A stretch of DNA of 64,000 bases from Acinetobacter sp. ASP199. GTDB lineage: Bacteria; Pseudomonadota; Gammaproteobacteria; Pseudomonadales; Moraxellaceae. Shown piece after piece: positions 37,096 through 46,286 of this stretch. The stretch lies in the NCBI RefSeq assembly GCF_022700675.1, contig NZ_CP062182.1:1116001-1180000 (forward strand), written 5' to 3'. The notes below the pieces were generated by a model. The model did no database searches, was not told where the DNA came from, and worked only from the letters and a program-made list of their open reading frames with translations. Within the stretch, counting starts at the first letter, position 1; each line of letters starts with the position of its first letter. A program made the translations under genes and the position numbers.

Positions 37096-38985
37096 TTGAA
37101 AAGCGTAGGATATGCGTTTATCAAGAATAAGAATATGCTATGGCCAGCCAGTGTCTGTCTGATTGCTGTGCTATTGACGATAGCAATTATTAATATTGTT
37201 GTCGGTTTATTGGTCTATTATTTTGATCCTGCTCAATCTATTTATTGGCATGTGCTGAGTCCTTATTTAATCGCTTTGGTTAGTTCGATCATGGTGATGT
37301 CTGTACTCTATGAATTTTATGTCTTTCGTGCTGGTGGTTATTCTTTGGCACGGCAGATGGGTGCACGTCGCCTGAGTCTGATTGAAAGCGTACCGGAAGA
37401 AAGCATCGCGCTGAAGATTGCTGAACAATTGGCAGATACTTTTCTTATTGAGCCTCCTGGGGTGTATGTTTTGCCTGATGAGGTCGGGGTTAATGCACTG
37501 ACGGCTGGTTTTAACCCGGGCAATACTGCCATTATTCTGACTTGGGGTGCATTGCAGAATCTGGATGAAATTGAATTATATGGTTTATTGAGCCATGAGT
37601 TTAATAAGATTCTTTCTGGTGAAACGGCAGAAAATACCCGTCTCAAGATTCTCTATAGTAGCCTGACCACTTTTAGTCAGTGGGGCAGTAAGATTGCCAA
37701 ACGGGGATTCTATCGAAATGGCATGCCGGCAGAAAACAAGTTTGAGACTCTGTTTGTTGGTATTGGTGCGGTGATCTGGCTGGTTGGTAGCCTGGGCGTG
37801 CTGATTACCCGTTTCATTAAATATATTTCGCTCGGTGGCAGAACTTTCAAGAATGATCAGAAGACCCGTCGCCTGATTCAGAATGATGCCAATATACAGA
37901 CCTTGCTGCGGATTTATGTGCATCACTCCGGTTCACAGATTCATAGCGAATATGCCGAGTCGATTTCACATATGTGTTTTGCTAACTCACTCAGTCAGCA
38001 GAACTGGCTCAATATCCATCCAAGTATTGAGCAGCGAATCTATGAATTGAACCCATCCTTAATTCAGGATCTGCAGCTTGAAAACCTGAAAAAACTGCAA
38101 AATCAGCCTTTATTTAGCCTATTTCGATCACTTGAAGAAATGGCGGTCACAAGCGCAGCTGCCTGGAGTTCGCCGCAGCCATTGCCTTTACTACGTCTAT
38201 CTCCGATCAGCTTTGCGATTAAGGATGCCGTTAAGCCGCTGAATCCGGAGAATCGTGCCAATACGCCACGACCAGAACTAGTTGAACGTGCATTACAAAC
38301 TGCAACTGGGTCGCGAGAGGTTATGGTTGCAATCCTGATGATCCGGCAATATCGGGAATTTATTCCCACCGATGCTGAAGTCAGCCGGGCGATTGTAGAT
38401 TCATTGTTAAACCTGGACGGGCGTGTGCATATCTCGATTTTTCAGCAAGCCTGCAAAAATATTGGTGGCATGCCGACCACGGTGGCGAGACAATTCGTGA
38501 TGAAGCTAGCACGGATTATTCAGGAAGATGGTGAAATTGGCCTGTTAGATGCCTTGTTGCTTGAATGTGTGAAATATGAACTGAACTTACTCCCAGCACA
38601 TACCCCGACTGCACTGGAAGAAGTTAAACCGCAAATTGTGCGCCTGATAGATGCATTGCTGCATGTACAACAGATCAATAGTGATAATCAGCTGGACGTG
38701 CGTGAACGGATTTTAAAACGTATCCTGACTCAAAAAGAACTGGAAATGTATACTGAGATTTCAGATGAGCCAATTGATCTGGCTGAAATCTTAAATGATA
38801 TTTCAGGGCTGCTCTTACGTGATCGACTAAGTATATTGGGAATTGCAGAAATCTGTCTCTGGAATGACCGGATCATCACTCAGGATGAATTTGACGTGAT
38901 GGAATTATTGTACTGGCGTCTGGGTTTCGAGGTGGATGAAATTGTGGATCAGATGCAGAAAAAAAACAGCATCATGATTATTTAA
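37096..38985 (+). CDS. HtpX/M48-like membrane protein with lost zinc motif
   Basis: 629 residues, starting at TTG 37096 behind AGGGTG. Two N-terminal membrane helices (about 14-41 and 55-75), a peptidase-M48-like domain, another helix near 215-240, then a long soluble C-terminus. The M48 motif HExxH reads HEFNK (about residue 172), so the second zinc His is missing; the downstream Glu region (SGETAEN) is near the normal place. The C-terminal 200 residues are helical with repeated acidic DG.I...E segments reminiscent of TerB-like domains. Proposed as an inactive HtpX relative, possibly an adaptor. The TerB comparison is tentative. Confidence 0.65.
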   Translation: MKSVGYAFIKNKNMLWPASVCLIAVLLTIAIINIVVGLLVYYFDPAQSIYWHVLSPYLIALVSSIMVMSVLYEFYVFRAGGYSLARQMGARRLSLIESVPEESIALKIAEQLADTFLIEPPGVYVLPDEVGVNALTAGFNPGNTAIILTWGALQNLDEIELYGLLSHEFNKILSGETAENTRLKILYSSLTTFSQWGSKIAKRGFYRNGMPAENKFETLFVGIGAVIWLVGSLGVLITRFIKYISLGGRTFKNDQKTRRLIQNDANIQTLLRIYVHHSGSQIHSEYAESISHMCFANSLSQQNWLNIHPSIEQRIYELNPSLIQDLQLENLKKLQNQPLFSLFRSLEEMAVTSAAAWSSPQPLPLLRLSPISFAIKDAVKPLNPENRANTPRPELVERALQTATGSREVMVAILMIRQYREFIPTDAEVSRAIVDSLLNLDGRVHISIFQQACKNIGGMPTTVARQFVMKLARIIQEDGEIGLLDALLLECVKYELNLLPAHTPTALEEVKPQIVRLIDALLHVQQINSDNQLDVRERILKRILTQKELEMYTEISDEPIDLAEILNDISGLLLRDRLSILGIAEICLWNDRIITQDEFDVMELLYWRLGFEVDEIVDQMQKKNSIMII

Positions 38986-39173
38986 TCCAGACTTGAAAGA
39001 GTTGATCAACTTACGCATGATCTTAAATAGTGTTTGAACTTGCATATAGAGAATTACTTACATCAGATTCGCTACAAATCAATTGTAATGTGTAGTGAAA
39101 AAACCGAAAAAGTTCGGCAAAGGAAGTGGAATCCCGCTAAAATATTCAGCCTGAAATAGGTGATGAAGACAAG

Positions 39174-39821
39174 ATGATAGGGCATCAGCGTGACATATTG
39201 GCGACACTGGGAATTGATATCTGGATTCCTCGGGCGGAGCTGTGTCAATCGCATCAGCCGGCGCTGTGGCGTGATCAGTCACAACCTGAAGTCCTGAGTG
39301 AAATTATCCTGCCTGAGCTGAAAGCTGAAAAATCAGTTATTGAGCGTTCAGTAGTTCCACTAGAAGAAGTACCTGCACAGATTGTTGCAACGCCAACAAT
39401 GGAAATACAGCCGCAGCCAGAACAGGTGCTTGAGCTTCGTGAAATTGTTGAGATCGCACCTTTTAGTCTGCAGGCATTAAGTCTTGCACACTGTACCCTT
39501 GTCATTGATGCCACCACCTTGACTGAAGATCAGCAATTGCTCTGGGCCAATATCCAACGTGCGGTGTTATGTGAGTTTGCAGAACTGAACTGGCCATTCC
39601 CTTGGGATAATGTACAGGATGGACGTGGTGTAGAATCTTATATCCAGGGCTTTCTGGATGGCATGAGTCAAGATAACAATATTATTTTCCTTGGTGCTGT
39701 TCCTCATCTTTCAAATAGTAAAATTACCCAGTTGGCCTCCCTGCAGGAGATGCTGGATCGGCCAATCCTTAAAAAGCGACTCTGGCAGTTTATGCAAAGT
39801 AGGCCTGTCAGTATGGAATAA
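39174..39821 (+). CDS. holD: Probable DNA polymerase III psi subunit (HolD-like)
   Basis: 215 residues, longer than E. coli HolD (137). The ends match: the N-terminal chi-binding-type segment HQRDILATLGIDIWIPR (residues 4-20) resembles E. coli RRDWQLQQLGITQW, and the C-terminal PILKKRLWQFM resembles PTARAALWQQI. The middle has a Pro/Glu-rich linker (about 45-100) and an alpha/beta core (about 105-185). Pseudomonas psi was a cryptic, divergent protein of this style. RimI, often next to holD, does not follow here; a dehydrogenase gene starts 6 bp on. Function is an inference. Confidence 0.55.
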   Translation: MIGHQRDILATLGIDIWIPRAELCQSHQPALWRDQSQPEVLSEIILPELKAEKSVIERSVVPLEEVPAQIVATPTMEIQPQPEQVLELREIVEIAPFSLQALSLAHCTLVIDATTLTEDQQLLWANIQRAVLCEFAELNWPFPWDNVQDGRGVESYIQGFLDGMSQDNNIIFLGAVPHLSNSKITQLASLQEMLDRPILKKRLWQFMQSRPVSME

Positions 39822-39827
39822 ATAAGC

Positions 39828-40793
39828 ATGAAGCAAAAAATTGTTGTATTTAGTCAAATTCATCCAGAGATTCAAGCCAAACTTGAACAACAATATAATG
39901 TGGTGTATATCCAGCCTAAACTGGGTAATGTCAATCAACAGATTTTGCAGCATGTACAAGATGCAGATGGCATGATTGGTGCAGGACGACTGCTCAATCG
40001 AAATAATCTGCAAACTGCGGCTAAACTAAAAATCATCTCCAGTGTCAGTGTGGGTTATGACAATTATGACCTTGAATATTTAAACGAAAAGAAAACTTAT
40101 CTCACGCATACCCCGCATGTGCTGACTGAAACTACAGCTGATCTGGCATTTACTTTACTCATGGCCGCAGCGCGTAAAGTAACTTATTTAAATCAATGGA
40201 CCAAGCAAGGACAGTGGCAGCGTACCGCCAGCGAAACACAGTTCGGGGTGGATATTTTTGGCAAGACTTTAGGAATTATTGGATTAGGTCATATTGGCGC
40301 AGCGATCGCGCGACGTGGCTTTCATGGCTTTAATATGAATGTGCTTTATCATAACCGTCGTGAAAAGCTGGATCTGGCGCAAGGCTTAAATGCAGAATAT
40401 TGTGATTTAAAATCCTTATTACAGCGTTCTGACTTTGTAGTAGTAGCGGTTGACTTGAATGTGGATTCCAAAGCACTCGTTGGTGCAGAAGAACTGGCAT
40501 TGATGCAGCGGCATGCGGTCTTTGTGAATATTTCGCGCGGCTCGGTTGTTGATGAGCAGGCACTGATTCAGGCTTTAAAAAATCGTCAGATTTTTGCCGC
40601 AGGGCTGGATGTCTATCAAAAAGAGCCATTGCAAGAATCAGAGCTGTTTAAACTTGATAATGTGATTACCTTGCCGCATGTGGGTTCGGCAACTGCGCAA
40701 ACACGTCAGCGTATGGCAGAACTGGCATATCAAAACCTGATGGATGCTTTGCAAGGACGTGTACCACGCTATGTGGTTAACCCGCAGTTTTAA
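39828..40793 (+). CDS. D-2-hydroxyacid dehydrogenase (GhrB/glyoxylate reductase-like)
   Basis: 321 residues. NAD(P)-dependent reduction of 2-oxoacids such as glyoxylate, hydroxypyruvate or 2-ketogluconate. Rossmann motif LGIIGLGHIGAAIARR (about 147-162), catalytic Arg in NISRGSVVDE (about 232), Glu in KEPLQESELF (about 265) and His in LPHVGSAT (about 284). It belongs to the GhrB/2-ketogluconate reductase subgroup by general sequence; exact substrate is uncertain. Starts 6 bp after the HolD-like gene, so it is cotranscribed. Confidence 0.88.
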   Translation: MKQKIVVFSQIHPEIQAKLEQQYNVVYIQPKLGNVNQQILQHVQDADGMIGAGRLLNRNNLQTAAKLKIISSVSVGYDNYDLEYLNEKKTYLTHTPHVLTETTADLAFTLLMAAARKVTYLNQWTKQGQWQRTASETQFGVDIFGKTLGIIGLGHIGAAIARRGFHGFNMNVLYHNRREKLDLAQGLNAEYCDLKSLLQRSDFVVVAVDLNVDSKALVGAEELALMQRHAVFVNISRGSVVDEQALIQALKNRQIFAAGLDVYQKEPLQESELFKLDNVITLPHVGSATAQTRQRMAELAYQNLMDALQGRVPRYVVNPQF

Positions 40794-40882
40794 TAATATT
40801 AAATAACATTTCCTTGCGTTTATGCCCTTTTTTCAATGGTATATTCAAGCAGGTTTCGTAATCAGGCTTAGAGATTTATTCA

Positions 40883-42325
40883 TTGAAACGTTTGGTTTTG
40901 GCTTGTGGATTAAGCGCATGTATGGCAATAGGGCATACCGCTTCCGATACTTTTAACATTCAGTCTAGTCAGTTTACTGTTCCAGAAATTGGAGCAGGTG
41001 TGGGGCTGATAGATCAGCAAAAAGAGCGCATGATTGGTGAAAAGGTTTATCGTCAGGTACAGAAACAGTTACCTGTGGTGCAAAATCCCTGGATGGAAGA
41101 CCAGTTATTTTCAGTGTTTTCACATATTCTCAGTCAGACGCAATTGCAACAGCCAATCGGGCTGGTGGTGGTTAATGATCCTCAGATTAATGCCTTTGCT
41201 GTGCCTGGTGGCTTATTTGCCTTAAATATGGGATTACTCAATTCAGCGCGGAATATGGATGAAGTGGCCGGTGTGATGGCGCATGAAATTGCACATGTCA
41301 CACAACGTCATTACAGTCGATCCCAAGAAGCATTTAAAGGACAGGGATTATTGGCACTTGCGGGAATCTTGGTCGGAGCCTTAGTGGCATCGCAAGCAGA
41401 TGGCGATGCGGGTGCAGCCGTAATGATGGGTTCACAAGCAGCCTTGATGGATCAGCAGCTTTCTTATAGTCGTAATCAGGAACGTGAAGCAGACCGGATC
41501 GGCATGCAGTATATGTATGCCTCGGGCTATAACCCGCAAAGCATGGCTGATTTCTTTGAGGTGATGCATCGTTCCACCAGCCGTTTAAGCTTCTTGCCAG
41601 ATTTCTGGTTTACTCATCCCTTAACCACTGAGCGTATGAGTGAGGCGCGTTTACGCGCCAATCAGATGCCAAAAGTTAAACCAAAACTGATTGACCAGAA
41701 TTTTGAAATTATTCGTTGGTATAGCAAAGTACTGTCTCGCCAGACGACTGAGCAGCAGTTAAAGATTTTAGCAGGACAAAACAGTTTTGCAGGGCAATTA
41801 GCGCTTACTGCTTACTATCTGCAACAGGGTGATGAGGGTAATGCACAACAGGCATTAGATCAGGCAGAAAAGCATAATCAGATTCATCCTTTGCTGGTGC
41901 TCTTTCAAACAGATATTTATCTCGGAAGAAACCAGTTAGAACCAGCTTTGCGTAGTGTGCGTTCTGCAGCATCTATCATGCCGGAAAATCGGGCACTTAA
42001 TTATAAATATGCAGAAGTCCTGATCCGTATGAAGCAAACCGATCAAGCCAAGATGATTGTGCAGCGTTTCCTGAACGCCAATCCACGCGATTTAAGTGCC
42101 TGGCGCTTAATGCTGTCAGCAACCAATACCGAGCCAGCATCTGAGATTAAAACGATTAATGTGCTGCGTTACCGTGCTGAAGTGCAGTATTGGACAGGAA
42201 ATGAAGAAGCGGCCATTAAATCCTTACTACATGCACAGCGAGTCAGTAAGGGGAATCAATCACTGTCTGCAGGTATTACCCAGCGTTTAAGGCAGATGCA
42301 GCAGGAACGAAAATACAAGATTTAA
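40883..42325 (+). CDS. bepA: Periplasmic M48 metalloprotease with TPR repeats (BepA-like)
   Basis: 480 residues from TTG 40883, with a signal peptide (residues 1-20). The M48 domain carries an intact zinc site, HEIAH (about residue 134), and the distal Glu in QEREADRIG (about residue 198). The C-terminal half is TPR-like helices (about 300-470). BepA (YfgC) degrades stalled LptD and BamA-complex clients in the periplasm. Unlike the 37.1-kb M48-like protein, this one should be active. The start codon choice rests on the signal peptide. Confidence 0.88.
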   Translation: MKRLVLACGLSACMAIGHTASDTFNIQSSQFTVPEIGAGVGLIDQQKERMIGEKVYRQVQKQLPVVQNPWMEDQLFSVFSHILSQTQLQQPIGLVVVNDPQINAFAVPGGLFALNMGLLNSARNMDEVAGVMAHEIAHVTQRHYSRSQEAFKGQGLLALAGILVGALVASQADGDAGAAVMMGSQAALMDQQLSYSRNQEREADRIGMQYMYASGYNPQSMADFFEVMHRSTSRLSFLPDFWFTHPLTTERMSEARLRANQMPKVKPKLIDQNFEIIRWYSKVLSRQTTEQQLKILAGQNSFAGQLALTAYYLQQGDEGNAQQALDQAEKHNQIHPLLVLFQTDIYLGRNQLEPALRSVRSAASIMPENRALNYKYAEVLIRMKQTDQAKMIVQRFLNANPRDLSAWRLMLSATNTEPASEIKTINVLRYRAEVQYWTGNEEAAIKSLLHAQRVSKGNQSLSAGITQRLRQMQQERKYKI

Positions 42326-42439
42326 TCATCTAATAAAAATTACTTGCTAAAGCTGTGATCTGGATCAATTTCACTGCTTTATTTCGACCTTGGCATAGAC
42401 TATGCTGAGTTGCAAATGAAAGCACATGAGAAAGCATGA

Positions 42440-42796
42440 ATGAAAAGAATAGTGTTGTGTCTGTTTTTGGCTTGGGGAATGTCACATGGCTATGCAGCAA
42501 GTACCAAGGATTATGTGCGAGCGGTCGAGCGTATCAGCGATGAATATCACCAGCAATCAAGAAATTTTCTGCGCAGTTTAAATCCGCAGCAACAGAATTT
42601 AACCGCGGTACAACAGGTGGAATTTTGTGGGATCGTAGGGCGCTATGTAGATCAGCTTTATCAGGCAACCGATAAAAATCGTGATGCACTAGACTTTCAG
42701 CTGCAGAAAATGACGCGTCAGGATATTGTGGATCAGGTGAAATCTTCAAAAATGATGCAATTATTGCAAAGTAAAAATGTGAATTGTAATTTGTGA
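42440..42796 (+). CDS. Small exported protein, 118 residues
   Basis: Signal peptide (MKRIVLCLFLAWGMSHGYAAS, given in part: cleavage after about residue 19). The mature part is about 99 residues, helical, with two cysteines (FCGIVG and the terminal NCNL) that may be disulfide-bonded. No known domain recognised. It lies 114 bp downstream of the BepA-like gene and is possibly a separate unit. Location is probably periplasm. Confidence 0.7.
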   Translation: MKRIVLCLFLAWGMSHGYAASTKDYVRAVERISDEYHQQSRNFLRSLNPQQQNLTAVQQVEFCGIVGRYVDQLYQATDKNRDALDFQLQKMTRQDIVDQVKSSKMMQLLQSKNVNCNL

Positions 42797-42887
42797 TTTA
42801 TTGAAATTGAAAAATAGATATTCGAGTTGCTAAGAACTGGCTAGGAATTAAGTCAGTTCAACGCAAATAGAGATTTAAAGCGGGGGA

Positions 42888-43334
42888 TTATGCCAGTTTA
42901 GCTTTAATTTTAGCTGAAACTTGTGCAGGATCGGCGCGCCCGGCTATGAGCGGACGCAGAGAATTCATCACCTTACCCATATCTTTCATGCTAGTAGCTT
43001 CTTGCGCTGTAATCGCTTGCGCAATGATGGAATCAAGTTCTTCCTCAGTCATAGCTTCTGGTAGAAATTGAGATAAAACCTCAACTTCGGCTTGTTCCTT
43101 ACTAGCTAAATCTTCTCGACCAGCACCTTCGAAGGCTTTGATCGATTCTTTACGTTGTTTAATTTGCTTTTCAATGACCGCAAGAACCTGAGCGTCGTCA
43201 AGTTCTTTGCGCTCATCGACTTCGATTTGCTTAATTGCTGCCTGAAGACTACGTATTACCGTTAACTTAGACATTTCTTTAGCACGCATTGTTGCTTTCA
43301 AAACTTCAGTTATTTGGTTTTTTAAAGTAGTCAT
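42888..43334 (-). CDS. yqeY: GatB/YqeY domain protein
   Basis: 148 residues, the stand-alone YqeY domain related to the C-terminal tail of the amidotransferase GatB. The basic N-terminal helix and the ERKELDDAQVLAVIEKQIKQR segment are characteristic, as is the GKVMNSLRP..AGRADPAQVS C-terminus. Role unknown; tRNA-related function is inferred from GatB. It follows rpsU with a gap of 34 bp on the minus strand, an arrangement widely conserved in the macromolecular-synthesis operon. Confidence 0.92.
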   Translation of the reverse strand: MTTLKNQITEVLKATMRAKEMSKLTVIRSLQAAIKQIEVDERKELDDAQVLAVIEKQIKQRKESIKAFEGAGREDLASKEQAEVEVLSQFLPEAMTEEELDSIIAQAITAQEATSMKDMGKVMNSLRPLIAGRADPAQVSAKIKAKLA

Positions 43335-43368
43335 TTATTTAGTCCAGGCAGTCAATCACAAATTAATC

Positions 43369-43584
43369 TTAGTAAAGGCGAGTAGTACGTACTGATTCGC
43401 GAGCCAGTTTCTTCTGGTAGCGTTTAACAGCAGCAGCTTTTTTACGTTTACGTTCTTGAGTTGGTTTTTCGTAGAATTCACGTTTACGAACGTCAGCAAG
43501 AACGCCCGCTTTTTCGCATGAACGTTTGAAACGACGGATAGCTACGTCTACTGGTTCGCCTTCTTTCAATTTAACTTGTGGCAT
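43369..43584 (-). CDS. rpsU: 30S ribosomal protein S21
   Basis: 71 residues, highly basic, starting [20 protein letters not shown]. Required for initiation at natural mRNAs by stabilising the anti-Shine-Dalgarno region. GAGGATTC lies before the ATG. Transcribed with yqeY, divergent from tsaD; rpsU opposite tsaD (gcp) is classic gammaproteobacterial order. dnaG and rpoD do not follow here. Confidence 0.97.
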
Positions 43585-43730
43585 GAAGAATCCTCATTAA
43601 GTTATGGATAAGATCAGGGCCGAATTGCCCTTGATCACAAGTGAAGGTCAGTATTTTACTCATTTACATCTCATATCACAAGTCTATAATAGTTGTCGCA
43701 ATTGATTTGATACAGGTTATAGGCAGTTTA

Positions 43731-44747
43731 ATGATCGTTTTAGGCTTAGAAACATCGTGTGATGAAACAGGACTCGCGCTTTATGACAGCGAACTGGGTT
43801 TACGCGGCCAGGTTCTGTACAGCCAGATTAAACTGCATGCCGAGTATGGTGGTGTAGTTCCTGAGCTTGCCTCGCGTGACCATGTGCGCAAGCTGATTCC
43901 GCTTATGAATGAATTGCTTGAACAAAGCGGCGTTCAAAAATCTGAAATTGATGCAGTGGCATATACCCGTGGGCCGGGTCTGATGGGTGCATTAATGACG
44001 GGGGCTTTGTTTGGTCGTACTTTAGCCTTTGCACTGAATAAACCAGCCATTGGGGTACATCATATGGAAGGTCATATGCTGGCACCATTACTTTCGGCAA
44101 CGCCACCGGAATTTCCGTTCGTGGCACTTTTAGTGTCAGGTGGTCACTCGCAGTTGATGGCGGCTTATGGTATTGGTCAATATGAATTACTCGGTGAGTC
44201 GATTGATGATGCGGCTGGTGAAGCTTTTGACAAAGTCGCGAAGATGATGGGTTTGCCATATCCGGGTGGTCCGAATATTTCCAAACTGGCTGAACAGGGT
44301 GATCCAAATGCTTTTGCTTTCCCGCGCCCAATGCTGCATCAAGGGTTGGAATTTTCATTTAGTGGTTTAAAAACTGCGGTTTCTGTGCAGATGAAGAAAT
44401 TGGGTGAAGAAAAACGTGATGCGGATATCGCTGCAAGTTTCCAAGAAGCGATTGTCGATACACTGGTAAAAAAATCAGTAAAAGCATTAAAGCAAACTGG
44501 CTTGAAGCGTCTGGTGATAGCCGGTGGTGTGAGTGCCAATAAACGCTTGCGTGAACGTTTAGAAATAGATTTAGCGAAAATCAAAGCGACTGTTTATTAT
44601 GCAGAACCAGCACTCTGTACCGATAATGGTGCCATGATCGCCTTTGCCGGTTATCAACGTCTGAAAGCAGGGCAACAAGATGGGCTTGCAGTGACAACGA
44701 CACCACGTTGGCCGATGACAGAATTGAGCAATCCAACGGAAGCTTAA
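43731..44747 (+). CDS. tsaD: tRNA N6-threonylcarbamoyladenosine transferase TsaD
   Basis: 338 residues from ATG 43731 ([14 protein letters not shown]); in-frame sequence upstream to 43641 is spurious. Transfers threonylcarbamoyl to A37 of ANN-decoding tRNAs, with TsaB and TsaE. Metal-binding HHMEGH (about residues 108-113), nucleotide-binding SGGHSQL (about 135) and GEAFDKVAK are present, with [12 protein letters not shown] in the C-terminal half. Essential gene, divergent from rpsU. Own terminator follows. Confidence 0.97.
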   Translation: MIVLGLETSCDETGLALYDSELGLRGQVLYSQIKLHAEYGGVVPELASRDHVRKLIPLMNELLEQSGVQKSEIDAVAYTRGPGLMGALMTGALFGRTLAFALNKPAIGVHHMEGHMLAPLLSATPPEFPFVALLVSGGHSQLMAAYGIGQYELLGESIDDAAGEAFDKVAKMMGLPYPGGPNISKLAEQGDPNAFAFPRPMLHQGLEFSFSGLKTAVSVQMKKLGEEKRDADIAASFQEAIVDTLVKKSVKALKQTGLKRLVIAGGVSANKRLRERLEIDLAKIKATVYYAEPALCTDNGAMIAFAGYQRLKAGQQDGLAVTTTPRWPMTELSNPTEA

Positions 44748-44761
44748 TTTTCAGTGGATAT

Positions 44762-44787
44762 AAAAAGAGGCAAAAGCCTCTTTTTTT
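44762..44787. terminator. Bidirectional terminator between tsaD and the lipoprotein gene
   Basis: AAAAGAGGC-AAAA-GCCTCTTTT with T-runs; its right end overlaps the stop codon of the minus-strand gene. Confidence 0.85.
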
Positions 44788-45031
44788 AATTGAGTAAACC
44801 TTTGGTTAAGTCATTCAACATGCCATTCATCACAGCCATGCCCGCATTGTTGCAGTTTGCTTTGAATTTCTCGTTGACTTCTTTACCTTTATTGATTTCT
44901 GTTTCACATTTTTCTAGGACTTCTTTTGCTTCATCCAGGTTTTCTGCATAATATTCTTGAGTTTTGACCTTGGTACAACCTGTCAATGCGAGTGCTAAAC
45001 AAGATGTTAGGATAAATGTTTTAATTTTCAT
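44786..45031 (-). CDS. EexN-like small lipoprotein
   Basis: 81 residues. Lipoprotein signal with lipobox LTGC (Cys-19), then a small mature domain with YYAENLDEAKEVLEKC and a second Cys in KANCNNAG. The spacing and the (W/Y)Y..NL/P..A/R..L..C..N..C..A pattern match the EexN family, named after a plasmid entry-exclusion lipoprotein but common on chromosomes. No conjugation genes are nearby, so an entry-exclusion role is not supported here. Probably outer- or inner-membrane lipoprotein. Confidence 0.7.
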   Translation of the reverse strand: MKIKTFILTSCLALALTGCTKVKTQEYYAENLDEAKEVLEKCETEINKGKEVNEKFKANCNNAGMAVMNGMLNDLTKGLLN

Positions 45032-45188
45032 GAAGATAAACCGTTATAAAATAAATTGAATAAAGGATTTTATGGGCTGGGGTGTATAAAATCTACAAAT
45101 TTAGCTAAAGTCTAACTTTTTAAATTATGCTTAATAATCAAAGGCGAAGGATGAAATATCGCTCTATATTTTATTCAATATCAAAAGT

Positions 45189-45212
45189 AGCCATCATTTT
45201 AGTATGATGGCT
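45189..45212 (-). terminator. Probable terminator of the DUF815 gene
   Basis: GCCATCAT and ATGATGGC form an 8-bp stem; only a short interrupted T-run follows on the minus strand. Confidence 0.6.
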
Positions 45213-45223
45213 TATGCAAGGAA

Positions 45224-46096
45224 TTATAGAGATTTAAGTTGCTGCGAACCAATCCAGTGTTTAGAGAACTGATAGGCTGCACGACCTGAACGTTGACCTC
45301 GACCTTGGCACCAACGCAAAGCTTCAGCGCGAGTTTCTGTGTTGAGTTCCATGCCTGCCTGTTCTAGATAATGTTCCACAATTTCAAGATATAAGTTTTG
45401 ATCCATCGGATAGAAAGATAACCACATACCAAAACGGTCTGATAAAGAGATTTTTTCTTCAATCGCTTCTTGAGGATGTAATTCAGTATATTGCGGAACA
45501 TCTACTTTAGTAACGGGCGTATTTTCATGCATAAACTCAGGTAGTAAATGACGACGGTTACTTGTTGCATAAATCACAAAATTGCTGGAACCAGATTGTA
45601 GTGAACCATCTAATACGCTTTTTAAGCTACGGTAGTTTTCATCTTCAGCATTAAAGGCCAGGTCATCACAATAGACGATGAATTTCTCTGGACGATCAGC
45701 TATCAGTTTCTGGATTTCTGGCAAATCTGATAAATCATCACGTTCAATTTCAATCAGACGTAAGCCTTGATCTGCATATTCAGTCAGTAGGGCACGGACA
45801 ATAGAAGATTTACCTGTACCACGCGAACCGGTGAGCAGGACATCATTGGCAGGCAGGTCATTTAGAAATTGCAAGGTATTCTGAATCACTTTCTCTTTTT
45901 GTTTTTCAATACCTTTCAAATCAGTCAGCTGGATCGCTCTAAGCTTATGAATTGGCTTGAGTTGACCATCTTGCCATTTATAGGCATAAGCAGAGAAATC
46001 CGGTACGGTTTTAACTTCCGGCAGGCTTTGCTGAAGCTGCTGAAGAACAGTGGAAAGGGCATTTAAAATATTGTCAGGTAAATCAATTGTGGCCAT
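45224..46096 (-). CDS. DUF815 AAA-type ATPase
   Basis: 290 residues. P-loop GSRGTGKSS (about residue 92-100), a Walker B-like YCDDLAF (about residue 147) and sensor-region ATSNRRHL (about residue 179) identify the DUF815 AAA family. DDLSDLPEIQKLI before the Walker B segment is also a family hallmark. Cytoplasmic; partner and remodelling target are unknown. Single-gene unit. Confidence 0.85.
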   Translation of the reverse strand: MATIDLPDNILNALSTVLQQLQQSLPEVKTVPDFSAYAYKWQDGQLKPIHKLRAIQLTDLKGIEKQKEKVIQNTLQFLNDLPANDVLLTGSRGTGKSSIVRALLTEYADQGLRLIEIERDDLSDLPEIQKLIADRPEKFIVYCDDLAFNAEDENYRSLKSVLDGSLQSGSSNFVIYATSNRRHLLPEFMHENTPVTKVDVPQYTELHPQEAIEEKISLSDRFGMWLSFYPMDQNLYLEIVEHYLEQAGMELNTETRAEALRWCQGRGQRSGRAAYQFSKHWIGSQQLKSL

Positions 46097-46286
46097 GATC
46101 TCAGATTAGGTATTTAAATTATGCTCATGATACTACCACTGTAAAAAACGCAGTCAAAGCTAGAAAAATGTGATAATTTGCCAAAGAAAGGAGATTTTCG
46201 CTATTGTCCCGTACATATGATCTGTTTAATTTAAATATGTTACAGATCTTGTGGCGTCAAAAATAAACATAAGGATCACGCATAGC

